From positions 1 through 46,022 of the IMG/VR virus record IMGVR_UViG_3300017706_001457: DNA of 46,022 nucleotides; one strand, given 5' to 3'. Made by a program: the position numbers and the translations under genes. Position 1 is the stretch's first letter; each line of letters begins with the position of its first letter. The stretch is from a virus. Positions 24,967 to 33,316 of this stretch are shown in pieces. The notes beneath the pieces are model-generated. The model was not told the DNA's origin. It made no database searches and was given only the letters and a program-made list of their open reading frames with translations.

Positions 24967-26124
24967 TTATCCTATATAAATTGGGTAAGGTACTGCTGAT
25001 AGTTCAACTAAAGTTGCATTTGTTTCATCAGCTCTTCTTTCCATTAGTGCTTTTTTAGATGTTTCATCAAAATATTCTCTTAATCTTGCAATTTGTGCTT
25101 CTTTTTCAGATGTTGCTGCTGATAGTAAATCTGCTTGATTTAGTTGTGTTTCAGCTCCTGGTATAGGTACTTGTGTATATTTACCTCTAATATATCCTAA
25201 CATTTCTTTACATAAAGATAAAGTATAATCAAATATCCAACTTCTACCAATAGAATTTATTTCATTATAATTAGGGTTTCTAAAGTTTACATTTGAAACA
25301 TTAGTTACAACAAATGATCCTGATGGTGTCTTTGAAATAGGTGAATTTCTTTCAGACATTTTAATATATTGAATTTGTAATTTACCTGAATTTCTTGGGA
25401 TAGGGAATATTCTTAAATTATTATTAATTAATTCAAATGAGTATTGAGATTTTCTAATTTGATCGTTTAATTCTATAGCTTGTATTTTTTGTAAGTCAAA
25501 ACTAATAGGCATTAACATAAAATTAATTGCTGGTGAGTAATTTCCCCACCCAAATGTATCCATCATATTCATCATACCAGTTCCAGTACCAGCATAAGGG
25601 TCAAAGAATTTTACAATGGCAGGAGGTGGCTCATAAAATACTCTTTTAACTTCAATTGAATCTCCTTCTATTAATGATGCTGATGATGAAGCCCAAGATT
25701 TTAAATCATAATCTTGCTGGTTAGCAACTAAAGTTATTGATCCTGAGTACCATGTTGTATTTCCTCCTGTTCCTGCTTCTTCTCCATATTGTTCAGTATA
25801 TCTTACAACACTAGCAAAATTAGGTGTAATTAATTCATGATTTAAATTTGATGAAGTTAATGAACCTTCAATTGATAAATAATTATCTCTTACTTTAAAG
25901 GCATACAATTCATTACCATAAGTAGTTACTGCTTCTTCAAATGCAGTATAAAAATTTAAATCTTGTAATTCAACATCCATTATAGGATAACCTAATCTTC
26001 TTGCACAATATGTTACTACTCTATCAGCATCAGTTTGAAAATCAACTTGTTGATCATAAAATCCAAAAGGTGTGTCTCCAGGAAAAAAGGATGATGAGCC
26101 AGGATAAATAGGAATTACAGCCAT
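24967..26124 (-). CDS. 13: Neck protein (T4 gp13-like)
   Basis: This 385-aa protein has an N-terminal RRLGYPIMDVELQDLNFYTA and FEEAVTTYGNELYAFKVRDN pattern expected of gp13-type head-completion proteins, then beta-rich middle sections (GSITLVANQQDYDLKSW, ELINNNLRIFPIPRNSGKLQ, IQYIKMSERNSPI) and a helical C-terminus with a degradable-looking AATSEKEAQIARLREYFDET. It is the first gene of the neck cluster, with a late motif only 12 bases upstream. T4 gp13 is 309 aa. Confidence 0.65.
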   Translation of the reverse strand: MAVIPIYPGSSSFFPGDTPFGFYDQQVDFQTDADRVVTYCARRLGYPIMDVELQDLNFYTAFEEAVTTYGNELYAFKVRDNYLSIEGSLTSSNLNHELITPNFASVVRYTEQYGEEAGTGGNTTWYSGSITLVANQQDYDLKSWASSSASLIEGDSIEVKRVFYEPPPAIVKFFDPYAGTGTGMMNMMDTFGWGNYSPAINFMLMPISFDLQKIQAIELNDQIRKSQYSFELINNNLRIFPIPRNSGKLQIQYIKMSERNSPISKTPSGSFVVTNVSNVNFRNPNYNEINSIGRSWIFDYTLSLCKEMLGYIRGKYTQVPIPGAETQLNQADLLSAATSEKEAQIARLREYFDETSKKALMERRADETNATLVELSAVPYPIYIG

Positions 26125-26136
26125 AATTTATATTTT

Positions 26137-26146
26137 GTTATAAATA
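26137..26146 (-). promoter_or_regulatory. Late-promoter-like motif TATTTATAAC
   Basis: The coding strand reads TATTTATAAC, 12 bases before the gp13-like ATG, just past the methyltransferase stop codon. Confidence 0.55.
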
Positions 26147-26160
26147 TAGAAAAAAATCGT

Positions 26161-26721
26161 TTAATCGACAGTGATTTTAATACAATAATAATCTTTTCTA
26201 GTAAAATATTTATGTTTCATTTTTTTAACTGGAGGGTTAACATTTATTTTAGTAAGAGTTAGGTTATCATTTTTAAAATTGTGCTCTGTTATATGTTTAA
26301 AATCTGGATTGTAGTATGTTATTATTCCTTTAGGTTTTAAGTAATTTTTAGCTATAGGTATAAAACTATAATAGTTTTTATCTTCCCACGTATCATGCAT
26401 TATTCCATCATATTTTTTATTTTTAGGAATACTATTAAACCAATCACCTTTTATAGGTATTACATTAGGTTTATCTTTAGCCCATTTTAATAATCGCTCA
26501 AAAACTTGATCATGTATTTCAATTATAGTATGAGTATTAATATTAGCTTGTTGTATAAAATTAGAACATATACCCATTCCAAATCCTATTTCTAATATAT
26601 CACCTTTATTTTCTGTTACAATTTTAGCATGTTCTTTCATAATAGGAACCTCCCAATCCATCATTACTTCTTGATTTTTTTCATCTAAAATTTTATCCTT
26701 TAAAAAAGTATACATTAACAA
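26161..26721 (-). CDS. SAM-dependent methyltransferase related to guanidinoacetate N-methyltransferase (GAMT/RMT2 family)
   Basis: This 186-aa Rossmann-fold methyltransferase shows motif I as DILEIGFGMGI (41-51), the acidic end of strand 2 as TIIEIHDQVFERL (65-77), and DGIMHDTWED (105-114). The stretch VMMDWEVPIMKEHA (19-32) matches the GAMT segment VMERWETPYM, and Glu24 and Asp110 fall at the positions of GAMT Glu45 and Asp134, the residues known to hold the guanidino group. The C-terminal part is shorter than human GAMT (236 aa). The substrate is thus likely a guanidino compound (guanidinoacetate, arginine or an arginine side chain). It overlaps the 576-aa tail gene by 7 bases and precedes the neck genes, an odd place for an enzyme. 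Confidence 0.8.
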   Translation of the reverse strand: MLMYTFLKDKILDEKNQEVMMDWEVPIMKEHAKIVTENKGDILEIGFGMGICSNFIQQANINTHTIIEIHDQVFERLLKWAKDKPNVIPIKGDWFNSIPKNKKYDGIMHDTWEDKNYYSFIPIAKNYLKPKGIITYYNPDFKHITEHNFKNDNLTLTKINVNPPVKKMKHKYFTRKDYYCIKITVD

Positions 26722-28445
26722 CTAGCGTAATTTGATACTCTTCCTTCACCACTAATTTGTAAAGAGAAAAAACTTCTACCAGAACCTAGTTTATAAAAGC
26801 TATTAGCCCCACCAAAAGGTTGCTCAAAAGTATCAGTTCGAAATAATACCATTCCGCTAACTGCAGTTGAAGAAGGAGAATATAACGTTATTGAATGGGC
26901 TGTAGTTATTTCTGCACAAGCATCTGCAGCACTACTAATTCCTTCTAAATCTTCATTATATGCATAAATTGTATAAGTGGTTGGACTTGGTAATGTATTA
27001 GCAATTTCATTAGTCATTATCATGTTTGCTTCATCTTTATCACTTGCATCTGTATCTTGATAACCTTGAACTGGTACATTACATACAAAAAAATCACCAG
27101 CATTTGCTGATGTTCCCGTTCCTGAGCCATTTCCAAAATAAGCTGAAGATAAAAATGGTGCTGTTGTATTATTACCACTAAAAGGCTGAGAATCTTGATA
27201 AACACCACTTGAATTAAATCTCATTATTACATCACCATAACTAGGATAGGCTTGAGCAGATCCAGACCAACCTGGTTTTACAAAAGCATTCCAAGCTGCA
27301 CCTCCCCCTGATACACAAATCCTACCCATAGCTGTGTATGCAGTAAATGATGTCATTTCTGTTCCATTACCATCACCTTGTGATTCTGCTGCCATTAAAG
27401 TTGCTGGTCCTCCTTCACCCATAGTTACACTTCCATTATACACAACAGATGCCGCTCCACTAAAATAATTTCCTCCTGTTATTGTGGCAACACCATCAGA
27501 AGTAAAAGTATTTCCATTACCGTCTCCTAAAGTGCCTATGATTGTTACATTTTGATTTTCAACATCTCTACCACTAATAGTATCACCACCACCTACGTCT
27601 GTTCTAGCACATACAGCATTATTTACTGAAAAAGTATGGCCATTTGAAGAATACCAACCATATAAATTTTGATATGTCATAGGATACATCATAACAATGT
27701 CAGACGATGGATAATCTCCACGAACACAGGTAGTTAAACCACTTGTTAAAATATAATAATTTCCTTGAGTAGCTGTTGGTCCATATGAAGCATAAGATCC
27801 CCCAGTTATAGTTCCTGATGCTACTGAAGTCATAGAGGTAACATTTGCATCAGATGTAGATGTGTATAATATAACATATGAAGTACTATTAGAAGGATCT
27901 AAATTAAAAATGTGAAAAGTTATAGTTCGTCTGTCTATTCTTGTAGCAAACACATAACCCATATAACCCCCATATGCTCCTTGAGTACCTGGGTTTGTAT
28001 TATGGTAAAAAACAAAAGGTTTATCACTAGATATTCTATCTCCTACTACTAATGAATTTAATGATAAAGTACCTCGTGCTGAAGTAATTGTTCCTGCTGA
28101 TGAACCATTTTTATAAATTGTAGTAGTACCGGATTGAAAACTTCTAGCTACATAATTTCCATTGTAACTACAAAAATGTGTATTACTATTAGCATCAACT
28201 CCTAAAACATTTTTAAGAGTTCTAGAATGACCTGTAGCTAAATTATTTGCAGAATAAGAATTATCTAAACCCCAAAAATCATTTAAATCATAATTTCCAG
28301 TTACAGCAATACCTGGAAGAGCAGCTCCTGCTCCTATTATATTACAAACTTCTTCTAAATTAAAACTATCTTCAGGAACATTTCCTGAACCTGTTGTTAA
28401 TATATGAGCAGACACTGAAGCTGAATATAATGAAGTTGAAGACAT
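26715..28445 (-). CDS. Putative tail or receptor-binding protein
   Basis: This 576-aa protein is rich in Ser, Thr, Gly, Asn and Tyr, with a beta-strand character (SSDKPFVFYHNTNPGTQGAY, GGYMGYVFATRIDRRTITFH) and Gly/Asp-rich turns (TIIGTLGDGNGNTFTSDG). It carries six Cys residues and ends VSNYASC. No signal peptide or enzymatic motif. It follows the 1460-aa fibre gene by 2 bases and was presumably made with it, so it may be the distal adhesin or a fibre-associated virion protein. The family is not recognised. Confidence 0.6.
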   Translation of the reverse strand: MSSTSLYSASVSAHILTTGSGNVPEDSFNLEEVCNIIGAGAALPGIAVTGNYDLNDFWGLDNSYSANNLATGHSRTLKNVLGVDANSNTHFCSYNGNYVARSFQSGTTTIYKNGSSAGTITSARGTLSLNSLVVGDRISSDKPFVFYHNTNPGTQGAYGGYMGYVFATRIDRRTITFHIFNLDPSNSTSYVILYTSTSDANVTSMTSVASGTITGGSYASYGPTATQGNYYILTSGLTTCVRGDYPSSDIVMMYPMTYQNLYGWYSSNGHTFSVNNAVCARTDVGGGDTISGRDVENQNVTIIGTLGDGNGNTFTSDGVATITGGNYFSGAASVVYNGSVTMGEGGPATLMAAESQGDGNGTEMTSFTAYTAMGRICVSGGGAAWNAFVKPGWSGSAQAYPSYGDVIMRFNSSGVYQDSQPFSGNNTTAPFLSSAYFGNGSGTGTSANAGDFFVCNVPVQGYQDTDASDKDEANMIMTNEIANTLPSPTTYTIYAYNEDLEGISSAADACAEITTAHSITLYSPSSTAVSGMVLFRTDTFEQPFGGANSFYKLGSGRSFFSLQISGEGRVSNYASC

Positions 28446-28447
28446 AC

Positions 28448-31400
28448 TTATTTTTTCTTTAATTCATCAACTTCGGCTTTTAGTTCTTTAACAGCTTCAA
28501 TTAATACAGCTACTAATTTATCGTATTTAACCGCCTTATAACCATTAGCTCTAGTTGTAACTAATTCTGGAAATACTGATTCTATTTCTTGTGCTATAAC
28601 ACCTATATCTGATCCTTCATTAGCATGTATAGCTTTTGTTTTATTAGCTTCAAATTCTAACCAATCAAATTTAATACCATTCATCATTATTACTTTATCT
28701 AAGGCATTTGGTATATTTATAATATTTGTTTTTAATCTTCTATCTGATGTCGCAAATGCTATAACATCATTTTCAGCTTGAATCAAACCATCAGTTGTTG
28801 ATGAAGTTCCTAATGCTAATCCTACATTTAATTGTTCAACATTTAATAATCCAGAAGTATCTTGAAATTTCATATCATTTGATCCTCCTGCTGTACCTCC
28901 ATCATTGTATAAAACTTGAGTATTTGAACCCCCTACTGGACCTGTTGTACCTGTTATACCTTGGATACCTTGTGAACCTGTACTACCTGTACCTGTTGTA
29001 CCTTGAACACCTTGTGTACCTGTAGTTCCTTGTGAACCTGTAGAACCTCCTCCACCTGTAGCACCTTGAGTACCTGTTGTACCTTGTGAACCTGTTCCTC
29101 CTGCTCCTCCTGTTGTACCTTGGATACCTTGTGAACCTGTTCCTCCTGCTCCTCCTGTTGTACCTTGGATACCTTGTGAACCTGTACTACCTGTACCTGT
29201 TGTACCTTGAACACCTTGTGAACCTACTCCTCCATCATCACCTACAGTACCTTGAGTACCTTGAGTACCTGTAGTTCCTTGTGTTCCTTGTGTTCCTGTA
29301 CCACCTGTTGATCCATTATTACCAGCTACACCCTGTTTACCTTGTTTACCTTGAACACCTTGTTTACCTTGTTTACCTTGAACACCTTGTCTACCTTGAA
29401 CACCTTGTACACCTACAGGAATAAACATTATAACTACTGCTTTTCCATCAGCTGGTAAGGCACCATCAGCTCCATCTACTGTATAAGCAACTTGGTTACT
29501 TGCAGTTGATCCTATTTCCTGAATATTAAATCTACAATATATAGTCATATCAGTTGCACCCGTAATTATTAAAGACCCATGATTGTTAGTTTGACCATAA
29601 TCATCAAAAGTTTCTAAATAATCACCTACATTATTACCATTAGCATCTACGTCATTTATGTATACTACTGAAACACTACCTAATGATGCTTCATTAAAGG
29701 CAATTCCACCTGATATTGCACTACTTTGAGCTCCACCTTTAAATGAAAATTCAATTCCTCCTTTATCACCTGTTGTACCTGTTACACCTTGAATACCTTG
29801 AGTACCTGTAGTTCCTTGTGCACCTGTTCCTCCATTATTTCCATTTGTACCTTGAATACCTTGAGTACCTGTAGTTCCTTGTGCACCTGTTCCTCCTGTT
29901 CCCCCAGGATCACCTGTTATTCCTTGAATACCTTGTGTACCTGTAGTTCCTTGTACACCTGTACCTGTTACACCTTGAATACCTTGTGAACCTGTAGATC
30001 CATTTGAACCTGCTGCACCTTGTTTACCTTGAATACCTTGAGTACCTGTAGTTCCTTGTGCACCTGTACCTCCATCTCCACCTGTTATACCTTGAATACC
30101 TTGTGAACCTGTTCCTCCTGTTCCACCTGTTGTACCTGTTGTACCTTGAGTACCAGTTATACCTTGTGTACCTTGAGTACCTGTAGCTCCTTGTTTACCT
30201 TGAATACCTTGTGTACCTGTAGTTCCTTGTTTACCCTGTGCACCTTGAATACCTTGAATACCTTGAGTACCTGTTATACCTTGAATACCTTGAGAACCCG
30301 TTCCTCCAGTAGTACCTGTTGTTCCTTGTTTACCTTGAACACCTTGTGAACCTGTATTTCCAGTAGTACCTGTAGCACCTTGTGTACCTTGTGAACCTGT
30401 TCCTCCTGTTCCACCTGTTGTTCCTTGTTTACCTTGAATACCTTGTGTTCCTTGTTTACCTTGAACACCTTGAGTTCCTGTAGTTCCTTGTCTACCTTGT
30501 ATACCTTGTGTACCTGTTGTTCCTTGTTTACCTTGGGTACCTTGAGTACCTGTATCTCCTTTATCACCTGTAGTTACAAATGATACTATTACTTCTTCAC
30601 CATTACTAAATGGAGCTACTGCTGATGACGCTTGTGAAGCAATATTAATTATCCACCATCCTGTTTGATCTTCAAGATCTGATATTGAAAATAGTATAAA
30701 TTGAGCTGCATCATCTTTGTTAGATATTCTAACATGACCTTTTACAGCAGATGTAACAGCATCTATTGAGGTCATAAATGATGAAATGTCATTTCCATTT
30801 TCATCTAAATCATCAATATACATATTACCTGCTGAAGCTTGAGTTGCTGATGATAATCTAACATCTCCTGCTCCTGGATCTGATGAAGCAGTTGATGTAT
30901 CAAAAGTATAAAAGAAAGTAGCACCACCAAAATTTCCATCTGTTCCTTGTGTACCTAATGTACCTTGTGTTCCTTGAGTTCCTTGTGAACCTGTAGTACC
31001 TTGAGTACCTGTTGTACCTTGAGTACCTGTAGTTCCTTGTTTACCTTGTGTACCTTGTGAACCTGTTCCTCCTGTTGTTCCTTGTTTACCTTGAACACCT
31101 TGTGAACCTGTATTTCCAGTAGTACCTGTAGTACCTTGTGTACCTTGTGAACCTGTTCCACCAGTATTACCTGTTGTACCTTGTATTCCTTGAATACCTT
31201 GTGCACCTGTTGTTCCTTGAATACCTTGTGTACCTGTAGTTCCTTGTGAACCTGTTGTACCTGTTCCTCCTTGTTTACCTTGTACACCTTGTGTACCTGT
31301 AGTTCCTTGAACACCTTGTGTACCTGTATTACCTGTTGTACCTGTTGTACCTTGAGTACCTGTAGTTCCTTGTTTACCTTGTGTACCTTGTGAACCTGTT

Positions 31401-32830
31401 CCTCCTGTTCCACCTGTTGTTCCTTGTTTACCTTGAACACCTTGTACACCTTGTGAACCTGTTCCTCCTGTGTCTCCTGTTATACCTTGTACACCTTGTG
31501 AACCTGTTCCTCCTGTAATTCCTTGAATACCTTGAGTACCTGTAGCACCTTGTGTTCCTTGTGAACCTGTTGTACCTGTTCCTCCTTGTTTACCTTGTAC
31601 ACCTTGTGTACCTGTTGTTCCTTGTTTACCTTGAGTACCTTGAGTACCTGTTGTACCTTGAATACCTTGTATACCTTGTGAACCTGTTGTACCTGTTCCT
31701 CCTTGTTTACCTTGTACACCTTGTGTACCTGTAGTTCCTTGTTTACCTTGAACACCTTGTACACCTTGAACACCAGTTGGTATAAATTCTAAAACACATA
31801 TTTCTCCTGCAGATGGTAAAACCCCAGTTATGTAAGATAAATCAACAGTAAACCAACCTGTATTGTTAGTTACACTTCCTTCAACAGTAAATATTGCATA
31901 AGTATCATCATCATTAGTGTTAGACTTAATAACTAATGTACCTCTATTACTAGATATACCTAAATCATCCCAAGTTAAAATATAATTTCCAACATTAGCC
32001 CCATCATCTGTAGTTTGATTTATGTAAAGTTCGGTAACTGATCCTATTGTACCATTATTTAACCTAAAGTCTCCTGAACCTGGATTTGCTGCTGAAGTAT
32101 TTGCTTCAAACCCATACAATAGTCCACCTTTATCTCCTTGTGTACCTTGAATACCTTGAGTACCTTGAATACCTTGAATACCTTGTGAACCTGTTCCTCC
32201 TGTAGTCCCTTGTTTACCTTGTACACCTTGAGTTCCTGTTGTTCCTTGTTTACCTTGAGTACCTTGAGTACCTGTTGTACCTTGAATACCCTGTATACCT
32301 TGTGAACCTGTTGTACCTGTTCCTCCTTGTTTACCTTGTACACCTTGTGTACCTGTTGTTCCTTGTACACCTTGTGTACCTGTAGTTCCTTGTGTTCCTT
32401 GTGAACCTGTTGTACCTGTTCCTCCTTGTTTACCTTGAGTACCTTGAGTTCCTGTTGTTCCTTGTTTACCTTGAGTACCTTGAGTACCTGTTCCTCCAGT
32501 ATCACCTGTTATACCTTGAATACCTTGAGAACCTGTTGTACCTGTTGCCCCTTGTTTACCTTGAACACCCTGAATACCTTGTGTTCCTGTAGTTCCTTGA
32601 ATACCTTGTGCACCTGTAGCTCCTTGTTTACCTTGTACACCTTGTGTACCTGTAGCTCCTTGTATACCTTGGACTCCTTGTAATGATAAATCAGTTCTGT
32701 ATTTTAAAGCCCCACCATTATTAACAACAACAATTTTGCTTTCACTAGATCCCTCGGGAATACCAGATCCTGTTATTTGATTTAGAATAGCGTTTGATCC
32801 GCTAACTATTACTTTTTTCCAATTTGGCAT
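28448..32830 (-). CDS. Giant collagen-like tail fibre with C-terminal S74 (endosialidase-type) chaperone
   Basis: This 1460-aa protein starts MPNWKKVIVSGS, shared with the 630-aa fibre. Long Gly-X-Y collagen-like runs (GTQGIQGTTG-type, about 51-235, 351-630, 756-1020 and 1139-1296) alternate with three related globular domains (about 236-350, 630-755, 1021-1138; each begins GG, then a YxF-type strand, and includes an LYIN/MYID-like segment). The last 99 residues form a peptidase S74 intramolecular chaperone: SDRRLKTNI (Ser1362, Lys1367), FDWLEF, GVIAQEIESVFPELV, YDKLVAVLIEAVKEL. That domain trimerises the fibre and cuts itself off before Ser1362 in known members. The product is probably a long trimeric collagen-like fibre for host recognition. 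Confidence 0.85.
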   Translation of the reverse strand: MPNWKKVIVSGSNAILNQITGSGIPEGSSESKIVVVNNGGALKYRTDLSLQGVQGIQGATGTQGVQGKQGATGAQGIQGTTGTQGIQGVQGKQGATGTTGSQGIQGITGDTGGTGTQGTQGKQGTTGTQGTQGKQGGTGTTGSQGTQGTTGTQGVQGTTGTQGVQGKQGGTGTTGSQGIQGIQGTTGTQGTQGKQGTTGTQGVQGKQGTTGGTGSQGIQGIQGTQGIQGTQGDKGGLLYGFEANTSAANPGSGDFRLNNGTIGSVTELYINQTTDDGANVGNYILTWDDLGISSNRGTLVIKSNTNDDDTYAIFTVEGSVTNNTGWFTVDLSYITGVLPSAGEICVLEFIPTGVQGVQGVQGKQGTTGTQGVQGKQGGTGTTGSQGIQGIQGTTGTQGTQGKQGTTGTQGVQGKQGGTGTTGSQGTQGATGTQGIQGITGGTGSQGVQGITGDTGGTGSQGVQGVQGKQGTTGGTGGTGSQGTQGKQGTTGTQGTTGTTGNTGTQGVQGTTGTQGVQGKQGGTGTTGSQGTTGTQGIQGTTGAQGIQGIQGTTGNTGGTGSQGTQGTTGTTGNTGSQGVQGKQGTTGGTGSQGTQGKQGTTGTQGTTGTQGTTGSQGTQGTQGTLGTQGTDGNFGGATFFYTFDTSTASSDPGAGDVRLSSATQASAGNMYIDDLDENGNDISSFMTSIDAVTSAVKGHVRISNKDDAAQFILFSISDLEDQTGWWIINIASQASSAVAPFSNGEEVIVSFVTTGDKGDTGTQGTQGKQGTTGTQGIQGRQGTTGTQGVQGKQGTQGIQGKQGTTGGTGGTGSQGTQGATGTTGNTGSQGVQGKQGTTGTTGGTGSQGIQGITGTQGIQGIQGAQGKQGTTGTQGIQGKQGATGTQGTQGITGTQGTTGTTGGTGGTGSQGIQGITGGDGGTGAQGTTGTQGIQGKQGAAGSNGSTGSQGIQGVTGTGVQGTTGTQGIQGITGDPGGTGGTGAQGTTGTQGIQGTNGNNGGTGAQGTTGTQGIQGVTGTTGDKGGIEFSFKGGAQSSAISGGIAFNEASLGSVSVVYINDVDANGNNVGDYLETFDDYGQTNNHGSLIITGATDMTIYCRFNIQEIGSTASNQVAYTVDGADGALPADGKAVVIMFIPVGVQGVQGRQGVQGKQGKQGVQGKQGKQGVAGNNGSTGGTGTQGTQGTTGTQGTQGTVGDDGGVGSQGVQGTTGTGSTGSQGIQGTTGGAGGTGSQGIQGTTGGAGGTGSQGTTGTQGATGGGGSTGSQGTTGTQGVQGTTGTGSTGSQGIQGITGTTGPVGGSNTQVLYNDGGTAGGSNDMKFQDTSGLLNVEQLNVGLALGTSSTTDGLIQAENDVIAFATSDRRLKTNIINIPNALDKVIMMNGIKFDWLEFEANKTKAIHANEGSDIGVIAQEIESVFPELVTTRANGYKAVKYDKLVAVLIEAVKELKAEVDELKKK
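28940..32690 (-). repeat. Collagen-repeat DNA, four blocks
   Basis: About 2.6 kb of this span encodes Gly-X-Y triplets from near-identical 9- to 36-base units (on the plus strand, permutations of accttgtgtacctgtagtt). The three globular domains interrupt it near 31784-32125, 30568-30950 and 29416-29770. Such sequence is prone to slippage and recombination, so repeat number may vary between isolates. Confidence 0.85.
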
Positions 32831-32848
32831 ATTTTTCTTTTATTATGG

Positions 32849-32885
32849 TTGGCTACTTTATAAGTCCACTTCCCTTGCGGGCCAA
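32849..32885 (-). promoter_or_regulatory. Possible structured leader upstream of the giant fibre
   Basis: The 61-base leader between the late motif and the fibre ATG can fold as a small three-way structure: TTGG/CCAA outer stem (32885-32882 with 32852-32849), CCC-GCAA-GGG hairpin (32881-32872) and ACTT-ATA-AAGT hairpin (32865-32855). The helices are short, so it may be chance. Confidence 0.3.
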
Positions 32886-32891
32886 TAATTT

Positions 32892-32901
32892 GTTATAAAT
32901 A
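32892..32901 (-). promoter_or_regulatory. Late-promoter-like motif TATTTATAAC
   Basis: The coding strand reads TATTTATAAC, 61 bases before the giant fibre ATG, the longest leader among the motif-led genes. Confidence 0.55.
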
Positions 32902-32912
32902 TCAAAAAAAAA

Positions 32913-33089
32913 TTATTTATTGCCTTTTTGTTTAATTTTCTCTAACTCTCTGTCTCTTTTAGTTGTTGATTTTTGGAGTTCACTTTCAACTTTATTTTGT
33001 ATATTAACTAAAGCTTTAGCATCTTTACCTTGTATTGTAACACTATCAAGTGCATGACGAATTACCGTCCATTCTTCGGGTATAAACAT
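32913..33089 (-). CDS. Small unknown protein upstream of the giant fibre
   Basis: This 58-aa ORF was found by reading the gap between two annotated-size genes: it starts MFIPEEWTVIRHALDSVTI and ends in a Lys/Glu-rich helix (TKRDRELEKIKQKGNK). It starts 6 bases after the stop of the 60-aa gene, so the two small genes look like one unit. The length, codon pattern and tight packing support it being real. The function is unknown; a small fibre-assembly helper is possible by position only. Confidence 0.6.
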   Translation of the reverse strand: MFIPEEWTVIRHALDSVTIQGKDAKALVNIQNKVESELQKSTTKRDRELEKIKQKGNK

Positions 33090-33095
33090 AATTTA

Positions 33096-33278
33096 TTATT
33101 TAGTATTATTATATTGTAATTGTAATTTATATACAATATTATAAACACTTTCTACCATCTCCCCACTAAAATTAGAAGACTTTATTAGTTGTAATAATAC
33201 TGAAATTTCTTCTTTGGTTAGAAGTAAATTATCTTTTGGATGCTTTGGAGTTTCTACTTTTCCTGCTCTTAATCCCAT
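33096..33278 (-). CDS. Small unknown protein (60 aa) in the fibre block
   Basis: The ATG at 33278 (MGLRAGKVETPKHPKDN) is preferred over an in-frame TTG 27 bases upstream because that would add only a lysine-rich run translated from poly-A. The core LLLTKEEISVLLQLIKSSNF, SGEMVESVYNIVYKLQLQY is helical and looks like a small helix-turn-helix or dimerisation unit, but no family is recognised. It lies between the 630-aa fibre and the 58-aa gene. Confidence 0.65.
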   Translation of the reverse strand: MGLRAGKVETPKHPKDNLLLTKEEISVLLQLIKSSNFSGEMVESVYNIVYKLQLQYNNTK

Positions 33279-33316
33279 AACTTTTTTTTTTAAATAATTA
33301 AACAACTTAACTCATT

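Noticed and set aside
28795-32683. Many overlapping ORFs on both strands across the collagen-repeat region (Leu/Tyr-rich or Cys/Thr/Ser-rich on plus, Lys/Val/Gln-rich on minus)
   Set aside because: They are frame shadows of the Gly-X-Y repeats; the main frame runs unbroken for 1460 codons with recognisable domains.
28940-32690. CRISPR-like appearance of short direct repeats
   Set aside because: The units are collagen triplet codons without constant repeat/spacer structure and lie inside a coding frame.
33279-33305. TTG start extending the 60-aa gene by nine residues
   Set aside because: The added residues come mostly from a poly-A leader; the ATG at 33278 is more likely.
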